NCBI GenBank assembly: GCA_035530615.1
Contig: DATKUL010000002.1
Location: forward strand, 744,001 to 808,000
Length of the DNA stretch: 64,000 nucleotides
Direction of reading: 5' to 3'
From: Candidatus Paceibacterota bacterium
GTDB taxonomy: Bacteria > Actinomycetota > Actinomycetes > Nanopelagicales > Nanopelagicaceae
Position 1 is the first letter of the stretch. Each line of letters opens with the position of its first letter. Under the pieces are notes generated by a model. That model had not been told where the DNA came from. It was given only the letters and a program-made list of their open reading frames with translations, and made no database searches. Both the position numbers and the translations under genes were made by a program. Shown one piece after another: positions 34,723 to 42,902 of this stretch.

Positions 34723-34880
34723 GGAGTGTCAGTGGCCCCTGCTATCTTTTCAATTGCTCAAGAAGTGAGTCATAAGCCCTCTGGCTGACTCGCTGCCAAC
34801 CGCGTCCTTCGCACACGGTGGCCCCAGAGGTAGAGCTGCTCGGGCACACGGCGTGCGCGAGAAGAGCCGGAGGTTTACTT
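34723..34880 (+). ncRNA. Structured leader element, copy C
   Basis: Near-identical to copy B over the first 95 nt (CAATTGCTCAAGAAGTGAGT, CCTCTGG/CCAGAGG stem, ACCG/CGGT hairpin), then diverging with compensatory changes in the third hairpin (CTCG...CGAG). GGAGG follows, 7 nt before ATG 34881. It precedes a two-gene operon. Confidence 0.6.
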
Positions 34881-35675
34881 ATGATTACTTTCGCTGAAAT
34901 AGACCACGCGAAGAGCCGCTTTCCAAAAGAGAAACTATATGTCTGCACCACATGCTTCCAACTAACCTCCCTGGCAAAGGATTGGGCACGATGCGCTTGT
35001 GAACCTGCTATCCAAATAGACGATCCAATAACTTTTGATCCGACTGTCGTCCTACTCTGTGTTCTTTGTGCCCGCGGTGCAGTACCCAAAGGAGAACCGT
35101 TTTGGTGGCAGGGGTGTTCCTGCTGTTTGAGGGTCAATGGCCAGTTACGGGCGCGCATGGGTGCCACTTTGCAGATGATTCGCATGTCATCCACCAACTA
35201 CGCTCTCGTCGAACACTTTGCTAAAGACGAACTAACGATAAGACGTATGAACGCACACGTTGATAAGTGGACAAAAGAGTGGAATGCGATTTTCCAATGG
35301 GCACATTCGCTCGCAAAAGAGTTGTGGTCTTCTGTCCCGGAATGGGCTGATGACAGGTATATCGGCGTAAAAGCGTGGGAAGCGAAATTCCCGAGGAGTC
35401 CTGAAATTTCGGAGAAGATGCTCTTGCAATTCACTGGATGGAAGGACATGGCTACTCTAGACAAGGCGTCCATAGAGCAGAAGTCTCGCCTCGAAGCAGA
35501 AAAAGCCCAGCCAATCCAAGCCGGACAGCAGGATAGACGCTTTTACAAAATTCCTGAAGGAATCTCAAAGATGACCGATGCAGAAATTGATGATTGGGCT
35601 GCCAACGTCTACGAGAAGTTTGTGTCAGCGACCCCAAGTATCGTGAAAGAAGTTCAGAAAGGTGACGAATTATGA
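34881..35675 (+). CDS. Unknown Cys-rich protein downstream of leader C
   Basis: A 264-residue protein, start ATG 34881 with GGAGG at 7 nt. The N-terminal third has VCTTCFQL...CACEP and LLCVLCARGA...CSCCLRV, two Cys clusters suggestive of zinc knuckles. The middle is helical with many Trp (residues ~120-170). No family is recognised. It overlaps the HD-domain gene by 4 nt and belongs to the same transcript. Confidence 0.65.
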   Translation: MITFAEIDHAKSRFPKEKLYVCTTCFQLTSLAKDWARCACEPAIQIDDPITFDPTVVLLCVLCARGAVPKGEPFWWQGCSCCLRVNGQLRARMGATLQMIRMSSTNYALVEHFAKDELTIRRMNAHVDKWTKEWNAIFQWAHSLAKELWSSVPEWADDRYIGVKAWEAKFPRSPEISEKMLLQFTGWKDMATLDKASIEQKSRLEAEKAQPIQAGQQDRRFYKIPEGISKMTDAEIDDWAANVYEKFVSATPSIVKEVQKGDEL

Positions 35676-36487
35676 AAAAGAACGAAGTAATGCCTGCCAG
35701 AAGAACTCGATGGACTTCCCTTCCTTGCCCACAGTGTGGTCGAAAGGGACCCATGCTCGAGATTCTCTACGGTCTTCGCGACGCTCCCCCAGATTCCAAG
35801 AAATACGTCTCGGGAGGGTGTTGTATTGAAACTTGGCATGACGAAATTTGCTGCGGAGAATGTGGCTGGGGCGGAACAAAAGAGGATTTAAGAGCCTTAT
35901 CTGTGCCGCCGGTTGTTTTAACTTCCAGATTTCTGGATGCAATGAACTACGCCAATGCCCAACACTCTGGTCAGACTCGCAAGGCGACCAATATCGCCTA
36001 CATCAGTCACCCCTTTGGCGTTGCGGCACTCATTATTGAAGCCCGTGGCGATGAAGATCAGGCTATTGGAGGGTTGCTCCATGATGTTGCTGAGGACTGT
36101 GGCGGCGAGGTGCGCCTGCAAGAGATCAAGAAGAAATTCGGTGCTCGAGTTGAAGCGATCGTAAGAGGATGCAGTGATTCATTAACTGGAAGTAAAGAAA
36201 AGAAGGCGCCTTGGCGAGTGCGCAAAGAGGCGCATATCGCACATTTGTGGAATGCCAACGATGATGTACTGCTGGTCACTGCCGCAGATAAAACACACAA
36301 TGCGCGAGCGATAGTGACTGATTTGGATTGCATCGGTCCTGTGTTGTGGAACCGATTCAATGCGACATCAGACGACATTGTCTGGTACTACGAAAGCGTT
36401 TATGACGTCCTCAAAGATAGGGGCGTCACCTCAGTGCTGCTTTCGCCATTAATGACTTCGATTAATGCGATGAAGCGACATCTATAA
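35672..36487 (+). CDS. HD-domain alarmone-hydrolase-like protein with N-terminal zinc ribbon
   Basis: A 271-residue protein. Residues 10-70 have Cys pairs (LPCPQCGRKG, CCGECGWGG) of a zinc-ribbon/CPCC type. From ~residue 85 the HD domain of the RelA/SpoT hydrolase type follows: YISHPFGVAALI, LLHDVAEDCGG, AADKTHNARAIV. Small alarmone hydrolases degrade (p)ppGpp, and related TA toxin partners exist. So it may be a regulatory or defence enzyme. All metal ligands of the HD motif appear present. Confidence 0.82.
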   Translation: MKKNEVMPARRTRWTSLPCPQCGRKGPMLEILYGLRDAPPDSKKYVSGGCCIETWHDEICCGECGWGGTKEDLRALSVPPVVLTSRFLDAMNYANAQHSGQTRKATNIAYISHPFGVAALIIEARGDEDQAIGGLLHDVAEDCGGEVRLQEIKKKFGARVEAIVRGCSDSLTGSKEKKAPWRVRKEAHIAHLWNANDDVLLVTAADKTHNARAIVTDLDCIGPVLWNRFNATSDDIVWYYESVYDVLKDRGVTSVLLSPLMTSINAMKRHL

Positions 36488-36507
36488 AAGGCCAACTCAA
36501 AGAACGA

Positions 36508-36544
36508 AGTAACGCCCCACTCAATAAATGAGTGGGGCGTTACT
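36508..36544. terminator. Terminator-like hairpin ending the leader-C module
   Basis: AGTAACGCCCCACTCA and TGAGTGGGGCGTTACT form a 16-bp perfect stem with loop ATAAA. The following GGTGATGTG is shared with the hairpin at 30232-30269. The tRNA-like gene begins 8 nt further. Confidence 0.7.
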
Positions 36545-36551
36545 GGTGATG

Positions 36552-36624
36552 TGCCCCTGACGGGACTCGAACCCGTATCTCCGGCTTCGTTGGAACCGTG
36601 CTCTGTCCATTGAGCTACAGAGGC
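36552..36624 (-). tRNA. tRNA-like gene with an unusual anticodon loop
   Basis: A 73-nt cloverleaf folds well: acceptor GCCTCTG/CAGGGGC, D-arm GCTC/GAGC, T-arm ACGGG/CCCGT with TTCGAGT, discriminator A, no CCA encoded. The anticodon stem is CGGTT/AGCCG with loop CCAACGA, in which position 33 is C rather than U and the anticodon would be AAC. Either a degenerate or unusual tRNA, or one with an indel; the body resembles actinobacterial Arg tRNAs. Confidence 0.65.
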
Positions 36625-36828
36625 ACCTCACGAAAGGTAAGACATTTCGACTAAGAGGAGACCATTTCCAAGACTCGCTGTGGAGAACGGAACACCGCGG
36701 ATGGCAAATAACTACGCAAAGTGATATTCATTTTTCCAACAAGCCCGGAGAAGTATCTAGAGACCGTGCTAGAATTGCGATACTTCGTTGGGGCCGTATA
36801 AATGCTCAATCAATTGAGTTACTACCAA

Positions 36829-36857
36829 AAACCTCGAGAGACAATCTCGAGGTTTTT
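36829..36857 (+). terminator. Intrinsic terminator
   Basis: AACCTCGAGA-GACAA-TCTCGAGGTTTTT is a 10-bp stem followed by TTTTTGTGTTT. It sits between the tRNA-like gene and the 74-nt repeat. Positions 36625-36828 contain no gene that I can support. Confidence 0.8.
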
Positions 36858-36896
36858 GTGTTTCTATAAGCAGATTTATTAAACTCGAATTTTTAA

Positions 36897-36970
36897 GGTG
36901 AGGGGGTAGGTCAGTATGTGGGCTTGGCAGTTGATAATTCGTCGTGCCAAGAAGGTTACCTCCCCCTCAC
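36897..36970. repeat. 74-nt direct repeat, right copy
   Basis: Same double-stem structure as 34635-34708 (GGTGAGGGGGTAGGT ... ACCTCCCCCTCAC). The two copies bracket the leader-C operon, the terminator-like hairpin and the tRNA-like gene, a 2.2-kb unit. The right copy ends 79 nt before the acyl-CoA dehydrogenase gene. Confidence 0.9.
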
Positions 36971-37048
36971 GAAATGAATTTTACTCCTACTCGGGCGAAT
37001 TGTTCCTATGTAATTAGTAATATTTTGGCGAGTCGCTACGCTTCAACC

Positions 37049-38218
37049 ATGACGACACAGCACCCCTTTACGCTCCTTGACATTGAACGAGAGTTAACTC
37101 AGGAGCAAAGGGAGATTCAAAGCGTCACCAGGAAATATGTCGTAGATCGCATTAAGCCAAACATTGCGCAGTGGTTTGAGAGTGGTAATTTACCTTTGAC
37201 CGAACTTGCAAAAGAGCTCGGCGAAGTTGGTCTGCTTGGCATGCACCTTGAGGGTTACGGGTGTGCAGGCACCGATGCCACGTCTTACGGTTTAGCGTGC
37301 ATGGAAATAGAAGCAGGCGACTCCGGGCTTCGTTCTCTTGTTTCAGTACAAGGCTCTCTTGCAATGTTTGCGATACATGCATATGGAAGTGAAGAACAGA
37401 AACAAGAATGGCTTCCGCAAATGGCGTCAGGGGACGCAATTGGTTGCTTTGGTCTGACTGAAGCCGATCATGGATCCAACCCATCGGGCATGATCACCAC
37501 TGCTAAAAAAGATGGTGGCGATTGGATAATCAATGGCAGCAAAATGTGGATTACCAACGGAGGCGTTGCTGCGGTGGCAGTTATTTGGGCACGGAGCGAT
37601 GAAGGAATTCGAGGCTTTGTTGTGCCAACGAACACTCCAGGATTTAGTACCAACGAAATCAAACACAAGTTGTCTCTTCGAGCATCTGTTACCTCTGAAC
37701 TAGTTTTCACCGATATGCGTCTGCCGGATAGTGCTCGACTCCCCCTCGCGACAAGCCTTCGTGCTCCGCTTATGTGCCTTGCTGAAGCACGGTATGGAAT
37801 TATTTTTGGAGCTGTTGGTGCTGCACGCGATTGCTTTGAAGTTGCGTTGAATTACGCTTCTACCCGCGAGCAATTTGATGGACCTATCTCTCGCCACCAA
37901 TTGACCCAGGGCAAATTGGCGCAGATGGCTACGAAATTAAATACCGCAATGCTTCTAGCTCTGCATCTTGGAAAGTTGAAAGATGCGCATGAGATCAAGC
38001 CCGCGCAGATCAGCATGGGAAAGTTCAATAACGTCAACGGCGCACTTGAGATTGCTCGTGATGCGCGATCCATTCTTGGCGCCGCCGGTATTACGTCGGA
38101 GTATTCGATCTTCCGTCATATGAGCAATCTTGAGACTGTCTTGACCTATGAGGGCACGCACGAGATTCATGCACTGGTGATTGGTGAGGCGCTTACCGGG
38201 ATTGCGGCTTACAGATAG
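37049..38218 (+). CDS. Acyl-CoA dehydrogenase, glutaryl-CoA dehydrogenase type
   Basis: A 389-residue flavoprotein. Start is taken at ATG 37049 (MTTQHPFTLLDIE); the open frame upstream runs through the 74-nt repeat. FAD-binding signatures FGLTEADHGSNPSG (near residue 133) and IINGSKMWITNGG, and the catalytic-base region TYEGTHEIHALVIG near the C-terminus, fit glutaryl-CoA dehydrogenase. It oxidises and decarboxylates glutaryl-CoA in lysine or tryptophan breakdown. The CoA-transferase at 40403, convergent, is the expected partner; a toxin cluster separates them. Confidence 0.85.
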   Translation: MTTQHPFTLLDIERELTQEQREIQSVTRKYVVDRIKPNIAQWFESGNLPLTELAKELGEVGLLGMHLEGYGCAGTDATSYGLACMEIEAGDSGLRSLVSVQGSLAMFAIHAYGSEEQKQEWLPQMASGDAIGCFGLTEADHGSNPSGMITTAKKDGGDWIINGSKMWITNGGVAAVAVIWARSDEGIRGFVVPTNTPGFSTNEIKHKLSLRASVTSELVFTDMRLPDSARLPLATSLRAPLMCLAEARYGIIFGAVGAARDCFEVALNYASTREQFDGPISRHQLTQGKLAQMATKLNTAMLLALHLGKLKDAHEIKPAQISMGKFNNVNGALEIARDARSILGAAGITSEYSIFRHMSNLETVLTYEGTHEIHALVIGEALTGIAAYR

Positions 38219-38320
38219 AAGGAATTGTCGAAGTAAAACGTCTCCTTAAAGATCCACGCTTGAAATGTGAATTTTCCGATTGTCGGGGCACTCTGGGGGC
38301 ACGACAGATCTTTCAGACAG

Positions 38321-38725
38321 TTATCTCGCTCTCACTGGCCCTTGTACAGTGAATAGATTAGAAATTGTCTGGAGGGTTTGAGAGATTAAATCGTCACTCA
38401 GAGTGTCTAGGGGTCCGTCCTTTTTGGTGAGACGACTTGGATGAATTGAATAGATATTTCGTGCACGGATATGTGAGCCAGGGTCCAACTTATATTTCTC
38501 TGGTTCAAGAATTTCGATCTCTCCAGTTCGAGGCTGACCGCCATTCCCATGAGAAGTGATGGGCACAACTAAAATGATTTCATCATTATTCTTGAAAAAT
38601 TGGGACCACCCGACGATTGCTGCGGGTCTTCGGTCTAACTTAGTTTCTGAATCAGTATGTGGAACGTTAACCCACCAAATCTGACCCAAATGAATCAACA
38701 ACGTTCCATCAGAAACCGCACTCAA
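38321..38725 (-). CDS. PemK/MazF-type endoribonuclease toxin
   Basis: A 134-residue protein with LGQIWWVNVP (residues 13-22), RRPAAIVGWSQFF and VVPITSHGN, as in MazF/PemK. MazF cleaves mRNA at short sequences. Third gene of a three-gene unit (DUF3467 protein, 107-aa protein, toxin). Confidence 0.8.
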   Translation of the reverse strand: MSAVSDGTLLIHLGQIWWVNVPHTDSETKLDRRPAAIVGWSQFFKNNDEIILVVPITSHGNGGQPRTGEIEILEPEKYKLDPGSHIRARNIYSIHPSRLTKKDGPLDTLSDDLISQTLQTISNLFTVQGPVRAR

Positions 38726-38736
38726 GAAAATTAACC

Positions 38737-39060
38737 TTATTGGTCAGATAAAGACGCTTTAATCCAAAAAATGTCTTCATCGTCCGGCTGATTTAATTGC
38801 TTAAGATCTATCTTGATCGAGGGCCGATTGCCATTTCGCAAACTTTCCTGCATTTTTGAGATAGCGCTACTTATAAGCAATTGGGCCGTTCGAACAGGTT
38901 CAAGCTGTTGTTCAACAGGTAGAGCCTTTGAAAAATTGATAAATGAGATAGTGGTTCCATTCGTCGTTGTGGACGTTTCGATTGGTGGCGTATAAGTAAC
39001 ATGCGTATTCGGGCCGGAGACAAAATATCTCTGGTCTTCAAGTCGGGCTGTTCTAGCCAT
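38737..39060 (-). CDS. Unknown protein between DUF3467 protein and MazF-like toxin
   Basis: A 107-residue protein, Thr/Ser-rich in residues 10-50. Placed directly upstream of the MazF-like toxin (11-nt gap) and overlapping the DUF3467 gene by 8 nt. It has no AbrB or RHH motif, so if it is the antitoxin it is of a different type. Confidence 0.6.
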   Translation of the reverse strand: MARTARLEDQRYFVSGPNTHVTYTPPIETSTTTNGTTISFINFSKALPVEQQLEPVRTAQLLISSAISKMQESLRNGNRPSIKIDLKQLNQPDDEDIFWIKASLSDQ

Positions 39061-39337
39061 GATCTCTCACTTCTGGTGGCATCGCCTTATCCGAATAAAT
39101 CTGCCAATTGACCTGCAGGGCGTCAATCAATTGACTGACGAACAGCGGGGAAAGGTTCACCCTGGAGACCACGACGCCCGTCGCGTTCCCCTCTGGATCG
39201 AAGTCTAATCTCGCGAAGTCGATAGTGAATTCATATTGACTGTGCTTTACGGAGGCAAAATTGGCCCAAACCCCACCCATGTCCTTCATGTCCATCTGCA
39301 AAGCGATGTTATTCATTTTTGGAGCCTCGTCGGTCAT
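39053..39337 (-). CDS. DUF3467-family protein
   Basis: A 94-residue protein with GGVWANFASVKHSQYEFTIDFARLDF and VVSRVNLSPLFVSQLIDALQVN, typical of DUF3467, whose role is unknown. The start ATG 39337 gives the usual ~95-residue length; the frame remains open to 39475 but that part does not resemble the family. First gene of the three-gene operon. Confidence 0.72.
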   Translation of the reverse strand: MTDEAPKMNNIALQMDMKDMGGVWANFASVKHSQYEFTIDFARLDFDPEGNATGVVVSRVNLSPLFVSQLIDALQVNWQIYSDKAMPPEVRDHG

Positions 39338-39585
39338 AGATAAACTGTAGGCTGAATTAAACGCCATATCCAATGTAATATCCGTTTTCTCCTGAGGATC
39401 TGTTGAAAAGGAACGGGAGTGACGCAATTGGCGGATTGGACATCGAAGGTTGACGGAGTCGATACCGAAGGCCACCCGCCTGAGCGGGTGCGTTCCCTGT
39501 TACGCAGCGCCTGCAAAATACATGATGCCGGCCCTGGGAATGGCATCACCCCATTTTTGTCTTGAGTGGGTAATTAAGTTAAATT

Positions 39586-39610
39586 TCCCACGATATGGAT
39601 TATCATGGGA
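39586..39610. promoter_or_regulatory. Operator overlapping the start of a VapB-like gene
   Basis: TCCCACGATA and TATCATGGGA form a near-perfect inverted repeat (one mismatch) that spans the ATG at 39605. Likely autorepressor site of the antitoxin. Between 39338 and 39585 there is a TGATGCC/GGCATCA hairpin at 39523-39548 and no gene. Confidence 0.6.
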
Positions 39611-39901
39611 GTTATGAACGAGTCCTCCCTTCCCCACAAGACTTCCTACCTGGTACGGCTTGATGGTCGACGACGTCCCACGCTCCCTTCTGCACTATTA
39701 GAGGAGGCAGGCATCATGGCTGGTTCCCAAGAACTTGTCGCTCGTGTGGATGGTCCAGGGCGAGTGGTTCTAGAGGATCCAACCGCGTTACTTGAAGCAT
39801 TACAGAAGAGCGTTGCGGCGCACAAACGCAAACGGCATGTTCGAGGCTCTCTGGCGGATCGTCTTCTTGAAGACCGTCGTGATGACAAGAGTTTGAAGTA
39901 G
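39605..39901 (+). CDS. AbrB-type antitoxin of a PIN-toxin pair
   Basis: A 98-residue protein: SYLVRLDGRRRPTLPSALLEEAGI is a swapped-hairpin AbrB fold, followed by a helical Lys/Arg-rich tail (AAHKRKRHVRGSLADRLLEDRR). The start at 39605 or 39614 is uncertain because the operator overlaps both. Followed 3 nt later by the PIN gene. Confidence 0.78.
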   Translation: MGVMNESSLPHKTSYLVRLDGRRRPTLPSALLEEAGIMAGSQELVARVDGPGRVVLEDPTALLEALQKSVAAHKRKRHVRGSLADRLLEDRRDDKSLK

Positions 39902-39904
39902 TAG

Positions 39905-40387
39905 GTGGCAACCAAACCAACTCTTCCTTCGGGCAAGATCCTTGTAGATGCCTCGCTTCTGATCGGCATCATTGATAGTGACCGAGATGCGTGTGTGTTT
40001 ATCCCCATTCTGTCGAGATGTGTTGTGACATCTATCAATTTCGGGGAGACGCTATACAAGTTGGAGCAATTACTAGATGTAGACCCTCAAAAAGTAGAGA
40101 GCGCCTTCGTTGGATTTGGACTGCAAATCGATTCGTTTGACTTGTCTGCCGCGCGATATTTCAACACGCTCAAAAATATAGATGAGGTGAGTCGCGATGC
40201 TCAGTTGGGGGCTGGAGTTGCAAAGAGCGCAATCAAGAGTTTGTCCCTTGCAGATCTAGCATGTCTGTCCTATGGCCTTGACGCGAAGTTACCGATCCTT
40301 ACCGGTGATAAGCATTGGTGCACATTAAGTCAGTATGGTTTCAAAGGATCTGTGTTTGATTTTCGAAGTCCAGCCACAACTTTCTGA
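39905..40387 (+). CDS. PIN-domain toxin
   Basis: A 160-residue PIN protein. The N-terminal Asp is in ILVDASLLIGIID (residues 12-24), the Glu in NFGETLYKLE, and the C-terminal acidic residues in SLADLACLSYGLDAKLPILTGDKHW. It starts with GTG at 39905. Partner of the antitoxin upstream. Confidence 0.85.
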   Translation: MATKPTLPSGKILVDASLLIGIIDSDRDACVFIPILSRCVVTSINFGETLYKLEQLLDVDPQKVESAFVGFGLQIDSFDLSAARYFNTLKNIDEVSRDAQLGAGVAKSAIKSLSLADLACLSYGLDAKLPILTGDKHWCTLSQYGFKGSVFDFRSPATTF

Positions 40388-40402
40388 ATGCGCAATAGTC
40401 GG

Positions 40403-41521
40403 TCAATCGTCAATCCCTAACGACGGCGGCCCGCAACGATAAATAACTGGGGTCTCTGAGAACTTGATCGGGTTGGCGATCGTCTTGCTGATCGTCCCGT
40501 CGCGCGAGTCCTTGATTGTGATGATGGGGTCGAGTTCGAGTCTTTCGGCCAAGTGAATAGCTTGCTCAATATTGTTAATCGGCCCAGCTGGAACTCCGAC
40601 TTTATTGAAGGCAGCCACCCACTCCCCTGCACTTTTAGTAACCAAAATTGCCGTCATAAGTCCGTTTAGTTCGGAGCGATTGTTGACACGGCTTGGGTTG
40701 GTCAAGAATTTAGGGTCCGTCGCAAACGGCGCGTCCATCACAGCGCACAACTTTGCGAACTGAGCGTCATTTCCAACGGCAACAACAATTTGCTTGTCCT
40801 TGGTCTTATAAGTCTCATAAGGAGAAATGCTGGGATGCGCATTGCCCATCGCTTGCGCGACAACACCGGCGCCAGCGAATGCACCAGTTTGGTTGACCAT
40901 GCCAGAGAGGGCAGAGCTCAAAAGGTTGATTTCGATTTTCTGGCCTCTGCCGCTTTCTTTACGGTGGTAGAGGGCGGTCACAATTCCGAGTGAACTATGC
41001 AGTCCCGCCAGGACGTCAATGAGTGCAACACCCACTTTGCTCGGGTGATCAGAATCGGTGCCGGTTATGCTCATGAGGCCACTCATCGCTTGGACCAATA
41101 AGTCGTAACCCGGTAGTGCCCTTGCTTCATCGCTTCCGCCAAAACCCGAGATGGAGCAGTAGATGAGTCCTGGAAATTGCTTGGAGAGATCTTCGTATCC
41201 GAGCCCGAACTTCTCCATGGTACCGACCGCAAAGTTTTCGACAAGGACATCGCAGGTGGCGATCAGTTCGAGTGCTTTCCTTTTTCCGGCGTCGGTAGCG
41301 AAGTCAGCGGTGATGCCTTCCTTATTCCTATTGACTGATTGGAAATAGGTGGCCCGCCCTTCGGAATCAAAGGGCGGTCCCCAGGATCGAGTGTCGTCAC
41401 CAAGGCCCGGGCGTTCGACTTTGATTACTTGCGCGCCCATGTCCCCCAACAACATGGTGGCGTAAGGACCAGCGAGCACGCGGGAGAAATCTGCGATCTT
41501 TACATCACGAAGCGCGCCCAC
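40403..41521 (-). CDS. CaiB/BaiF-type (class III) CoA-transferase
   Basis: A 372-residue family III CoA-transferase. Landmarks are FSRVLAGPYATMLLGDMGAQVIKVERP, GDDTRSWGPP and the acylated-Asp region (LPGYDLLVQAMSGLMSITG). With the glutaryl-CoA dehydrogenase it may form the succinyl-CoA:glutarate CoA-transferase step. It faces the dehydrogenase with three toxin-antitoxin units in between. Confidence 0.85.
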   Translation of the reverse strand: MGALRDVKIADFSRVLAGPYATMLLGDMGAQVIKVERPGLGDDTRSWGPPFDSEGRATYFQSVNRNKEGITADFATDAGKRKALELIATCDVLVENFAVGTMEKFGLGYEDLSKQFPGLIYCSISGFGGSDEARALPGYDLLVQAMSGLMSITGTDSDHPSKVGVALIDVLAGLHSSLGIVTALYHRKESGRGQKIEINLLSSALSGMVNQTGAFAGAGVVAQAMGNAHPSISPYETYKTKDKQIVVAVGNDAQFAKLCAVMDAPFATDPKFLTNPSRVNNRSELNGLMTAILVTKSAGEWVAAFNKVGVPAGPINNIEQAIHLAERLELDPIITIKDSRDGTISKTIANPIKFSETPVIYRCGPPSLGIDD

Positions 41522-41552
41522 CTCTTAAACCTAGCAATGAATGCCAGGATTA

Positions 41553-41990
41553 CTAGATCTTCTTCATGATTTGGTTGGCCCATTGGGCGGCACTCTCTAT
41601 TTCGCCTTGAAAGAGCGGTCCCACGCGGCCAGTGACGTAGAACTCCCGAGGCTCTGCGATCAATTCTCCGCCTTTTTCGGCAATGACCTCAGCCAATTTA
41701 TCCTTGGCATCTCCATGGATGAAAAGTTTGACACGAGTATCGAAGGTGGAGAATTTGACGCCGGAGAAATCATGTTCCTTAAAGCGATCTAGAACTTTCA
41801 TTGTCGTCGCCGTGGCATTCCATCCATTGATCGGACTGCCCAGAACAAGAAGTTCGACACCAACCATATCTTTAGGAGTGAATTCCCGGACGGAGAGCGT
41901 CCTGACGTCATTTCCAAGGTTTTCTGCAACTTCTTCAGCAATCAGTTTCGTATTGCCAAAATTAGAATCATAAACAACAAGTGCTTTCAT
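41553..41990 (-). CDS. Flavodoxin-like protein
   Basis: A 145-residue flavodoxin-fold protein. The FMN phosphate loop is VVYDSNFGNTKLIAEE (residues 4-19), and GSPINGWNATATTM follows. Carries electrons between flavoenzymes. Reads as a single gene. Confidence 0.85.
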   Translation of the reverse strand: MKALVVYDSNFGNTKLIAEEVAENLGNDVRTLSVREFTPKDMVGVELLVLGSPINGWNATATTMKVLDRFKEHDFSGVKFSTFDTRVKLFIHGDAKDKLAEVIAEKGGELIAEPREFYVTGRVGPLFQGEIESAAQWANQIMKKI

Positions 41991-42112
41991 GATGCCCCAT
42001 TTCCAATAATGATTTTACGGAGGCACCGTTAACATAATCAGTCGGCTAGCACTCAACTTTCGCAATTGAGTCCAAACTCACGAATTTTGATCCGTAACTC
42101 CTTGCGGAGACT

Positions 42113-42131
42113 TGAGCCGCACGGCTTTTTT
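42113..42131 (+). terminator. Short terminator-like hairpin
   Basis: AGCCG-CA-CGGCT followed by TTTTTT. Only 5 bp, so weak. The gap 41991-42152 otherwise has no gene. Confidence 0.4.
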
Positions 42132-42152
42132 ATTGAGATTGCGGCCTGAGGG

Positions 42153-42803
42153 TCATTGTGGCTTCTTAGCTAGCACCTCGAGGACGCGCGAATTCTCGGC
42201 AGACCAGGCGGCAATAGTGGGCGAAATGGCATATAAAACTTCGATGCAAATCTGGTAATCACGGGCGATATCTCGATTGTGTATGGGTTCGTGGTGAGCA
42301 ATGCGATTCCGTAAGACGTGGAGATGACGGACCCTGGTGAAGATGTATTCGGGCTGACGCGAAGGTGAATGTGGAAAGGCAAAGCGAAGAGCGTTGGGCC
42401 AGAGAACGCCTTTATTCCACTTAACCAGGAAGGATCTCCAAAAACCAAAATTCAATTGGCTTACGATGTTCGAGTGATCCAATGTCTGCCCGTCTGCGGC
42501 AAGATAGTACTTTGCACGGGCTATATCTAAACGGCGAACTGGTGGTATGAATTGAATGAGTTCGTCTAACCAGGTCAAATTGTTACCAAGAGTAACATTG
42601 AACTTCTGAAGTTCCCGATCGATGACATTTCGGAGAAATATTTCCACGTCTGCCAAGATTTTAAATACTTCCGCGGAAATTTCAGTATTCCACTTATACA
42701 GTTCAAGGGCTTGATCTAAATGACCGTGAGTAACATTTAAATAGGATTGCAATCGGTGCACACCTAAATAGTTAGAAACAATTTCAATGCCCTGGCTTGA
42801 CAT
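42153..42803 (-). CDS. Abi-like HEPN protein 2 (Abi_2 family)
   Basis: A 216-residue paralogue, MSSQGIEIVSNYLGVHRLQSYL at the N-terminus, GFWRSFLVK, and the HEPN motif RNRIAHHEP (R-x4-H). The C-terminal 90 residues are nearly identical to Abi 3. ATG at 42803, with GGGGG upstream, is 34 nt from the hairpin repeat, as in the other two loci. Probably an RNA-cleaving abortive-infection toxin. Confidence 0.87.
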   Translation of the reverse strand: MSSQGIEIVSNYLGVHRLQSYLNVTHGHLDQALELYKWNTEISAEVFKILADVEIFLRNVIDRELQKFNVTLGNNLTWLDELIQFIPPVRRLDIARAKYYLAADGQTLDHSNIVSQLNFGFWRSFLVKWNKGVLWPNALRFAFPHSPSRQPEYIFTRVRHLHVLRNRIAHHEPIHNRDIARDYQICIEVLYAISPTIAAWSAENSRVLEVLAKKPQ

Positions 42804-42836
42804 TTACCCCCGACCCCGTAAAATCGCAAATACGAA

Positions 42837-42873
42837 CCCCGGTGGGCCCCTGACGAAAGTCAAGCTGCCGGGG
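42837..42873 (+). repeat. 37-nt Abi-associated hairpin, copy c
   Basis: CCCCGG/CCGGGG stem, inner TGAC-GAAA-GTCA (GNRA tetraloop), T-rich stretch after. Exactly 34 nt from the Abi 2 start. Confidence 0.85.
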
Positions 42874-42902
42874 TCTTTCCTTGTTATCATTGGCGTCAGT
42901 TA

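Noticed and set aside
34742-35197. A 151-residue minus-strand ORF over leader C
   Set aside because: It overlaps the structured leader and the first cargo gene in the opposite direction without its own start signals.
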